DNA of 15,872 bases from Desulfobacterales bacterium (GTDB taxonomy: Bacteria; Desulfobacterota; Desulfobacteria; Desulfobacterales; JAFDCJ01). The notes under the pieces are model-generated. The model did no database searches, had not been told where the DNA came from, and saw only the letters and a list, made by a program, of their open reading frames with translations. The stretch is from the NCBI GenBank assembly GCA_020345785.1, contig CP070771.1:319146-335017 (forward strand). Direction: 5' to 3'. This document shows positions 14,984 to 15,872 of the stretch, piece after piece. Position numbers and translations under genes: made by a program. How positions within the stretch are numbered: the first letter of the stretch is position 1; each line of letters opens with the position of its first letter.

Positions 14984-15127
14984 AGATAGCAGGCAACCTC
15001 TGGGAATGTTGGGATGCCGGAATCAAAAAGATGTTAAAAATTTTGTCGTTATTTGATATCTAGGCTGTGATCATCTTGTCATCTATTTCGGATCGTTTCA
15101 GTGTGTTTTGAGGCGAAGGAGGCTGTC

Positions 15128-15872
15128 ATGTCGGATTATGAGATTTATGCCCTGAAATATGCGGGTCCGTTCGTTAGAACCGGAGCCCATGTGTTATGGT
15201 ACCAGGATTGGGATAAAATTGAAAAGATAAATTATTATATCTGGTGCATCAAGGGGGCGGGCGCAACCGTCGTCGTGGATACCGGCGTCACGCCGGAGCT
15301 GGCCCAAGACAGGCAGCTTGACGGTTACGTAAACCCCGCTGACGTTCTTGCCCGGATAGATGTCAGGGCGGATGAAGTTCGTCATGTTGTTATCACTCAC
15401 ATGCACTTTGATCACGCCAACGGCGCCGGCCTTTTTCCGGCGGCCACATTCTATATTCAGGAAGATGAATATCGGTTCTGGCTGGAGGACCCGGTTGCCG
15501 CACGACCGCCGTTCAGGCATGTTTCGGATCCGGCTTCCACTGCCTACCTGGCTTCACTGGAAGGTACCAACCGTCTGGTCCTGCTGAAAGGCGATCAGCA
15601 GATTTTACCCGGCATAGAATGCCTCCTGTCGCCCGGACATACCGTCGCCCTGCAAACGGTGGCAGTGAAAACCGCTGCTGGTACGGCCGTCATTGGCTCC
15701 GATTGCGCCCATATCTTCCGCAACTACCGGGAGGACTGGCCAAGTGCTCTGATTGTTGATCTGGTCGGCTGGATGAAAACATATGATAAACTGCGCCAAA
15801 AGGCATCATCGCCTGACCTGCTGTTTCCGGGACATGACCGGCTGCTGCTGGAGAATTATCCGGCAGTCGCCA
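15128..15872 (+). CDS. metallo-beta-lactamase-fold hydrolase, AHL-lactonase-like (3' end outside window)
   Basis: The frame is open from the ATG at 15128 to the window edge (248 complete codons), so the C-terminus is missing. AGGAGG lies six bases upstream. Metal-site motifs are complete: HMHFDH (H91, H93, D95, H96), H171 in SPGHT, D192 in GSDCAH and H236 in PGHD, that is, a two-zinc hydrolase site. The order, spacing and approximate size match the AiiA-type N-acyl-homoserine lactonase group, which opens the lactone of quorum-sensing signals. However, the residue three after the bridging Asp, a Tyr in AiiA, is His here (H195), so lactonase activity is not assured; other MBL hydrolases share this architecture. 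No signal peptide; cytoplasmic. Confidence 0.8.
   Translation, partial: MSDYEIYALKYAGPFVRTGAHVLWYQDWDKIEKINYYIWCIKGAGATVVVDTGVTPELAQDRQLDGYVNPADVLARIDVRADEVRHVVITHMHFDHANGAGLFPAATFYIQEDEYRFWLEDPVAARPPFRHVSDPASTAYLASLEGTNRLVLLKGDQQILPGIECLLSPGHTVALQTVAVKTAAGTAVIGSDCAHIFRNYREDWPSALIVDLVGWMKTYDKLRQKASSPDLLFPGHDRLLLENYPAVA

Noticed and set aside
1..15872. tRNA/rRNA genes, CRISPR arrays, integrases, toxin-antitoxin or defence modules
   Set aside because: I looked on both strands for cloverleaf ends, regularly spaced direct repeats and recombinase or nuclease motifs and saw none. The ADP-ribosylglycohydrolase pseudogene and MBL hydrolase do not form such a module.

Overview
This looks like a chromosomal stretch from a Gram-negative, probably sulfate-reducer-type bacterium (Desulfobacterota/former Deltaproteobacteria). 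The grounds are a Pal-type outer-membrane lipoprotein, three further exported or lipid-anchored proteins, a ferritin-like diiron protein with the C-terminal tail typical of that group, and a Cys/His-rich family I associate with it. The assignment rests on protein style and was not tested by any search. Gene content is mostly single genes and short units in mixed orientation, separated by fairly long intergenic regions that carry small repeats.

Layout. 1-960: two minus-strand genes, a small membrane-anchored protein and a ferritin-like diiron protein. 1235-2943: plus-strand Pal lipoprotein, then a structured intergenic region (2102-2218) leading into a Cys/His-rich protein of unknown function. 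2987-7540: a tight minus-strand pair, a Na+/phosphate cotransporter with a PhoU-like tail followed by a large lipoprotein with a divergent GH84-like (beta-N-acetylglucosaminidase-like) barrel. 7875-8195: a small lipoprotein with a duplicated PPPGxC motif, followed by a dispersed repeat and a hairpin, then a convergent two-helix membrane protein (8330-8872). 8966-9448: a repeat-bearing intergenic region. 9449-10165: a single-span membrane protein that converges on a decayed ADP-ribosylglycohydrolase pseudogene (10172-10713). 10975-11669: a 46-residue basic ORF and a secreted protein. 11783-13380: an FMN-reductase/flavodoxin-like protein converging on a fumarylacetoacetate-hydrolase-family enzyme. 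13589-14806: an MFS transporter. 14864-14983: a second copy of the dispersed repeat, here with recognisable terminal inverted repeats. 15128 to the window end: a metallo-beta-lactamase-fold hydrolase of the AHL-lactonase type, cut by the window edge.

How genes may work together. The only convincing co-transcribed pair is transporter plus GH84-like lipoprotein (12 bases apart), which suggests linked uptake and periplasmic or surface glycan processing. The 46-residue ORF and the secreted protein may be another unit. The rest appear to be independent genes.

I did not find a convincing undescribed multi-gene system (no defence island, CRISPR, integrase or toxin-antitoxin pair). The most useful leads are the MITE-like repeat pair, the divergent glycosidase coupled to a phosphate transporter, the structured leader before the Cys/His-rich protein, and the multiply broken ADP-ribosylglycohydrolase gene.
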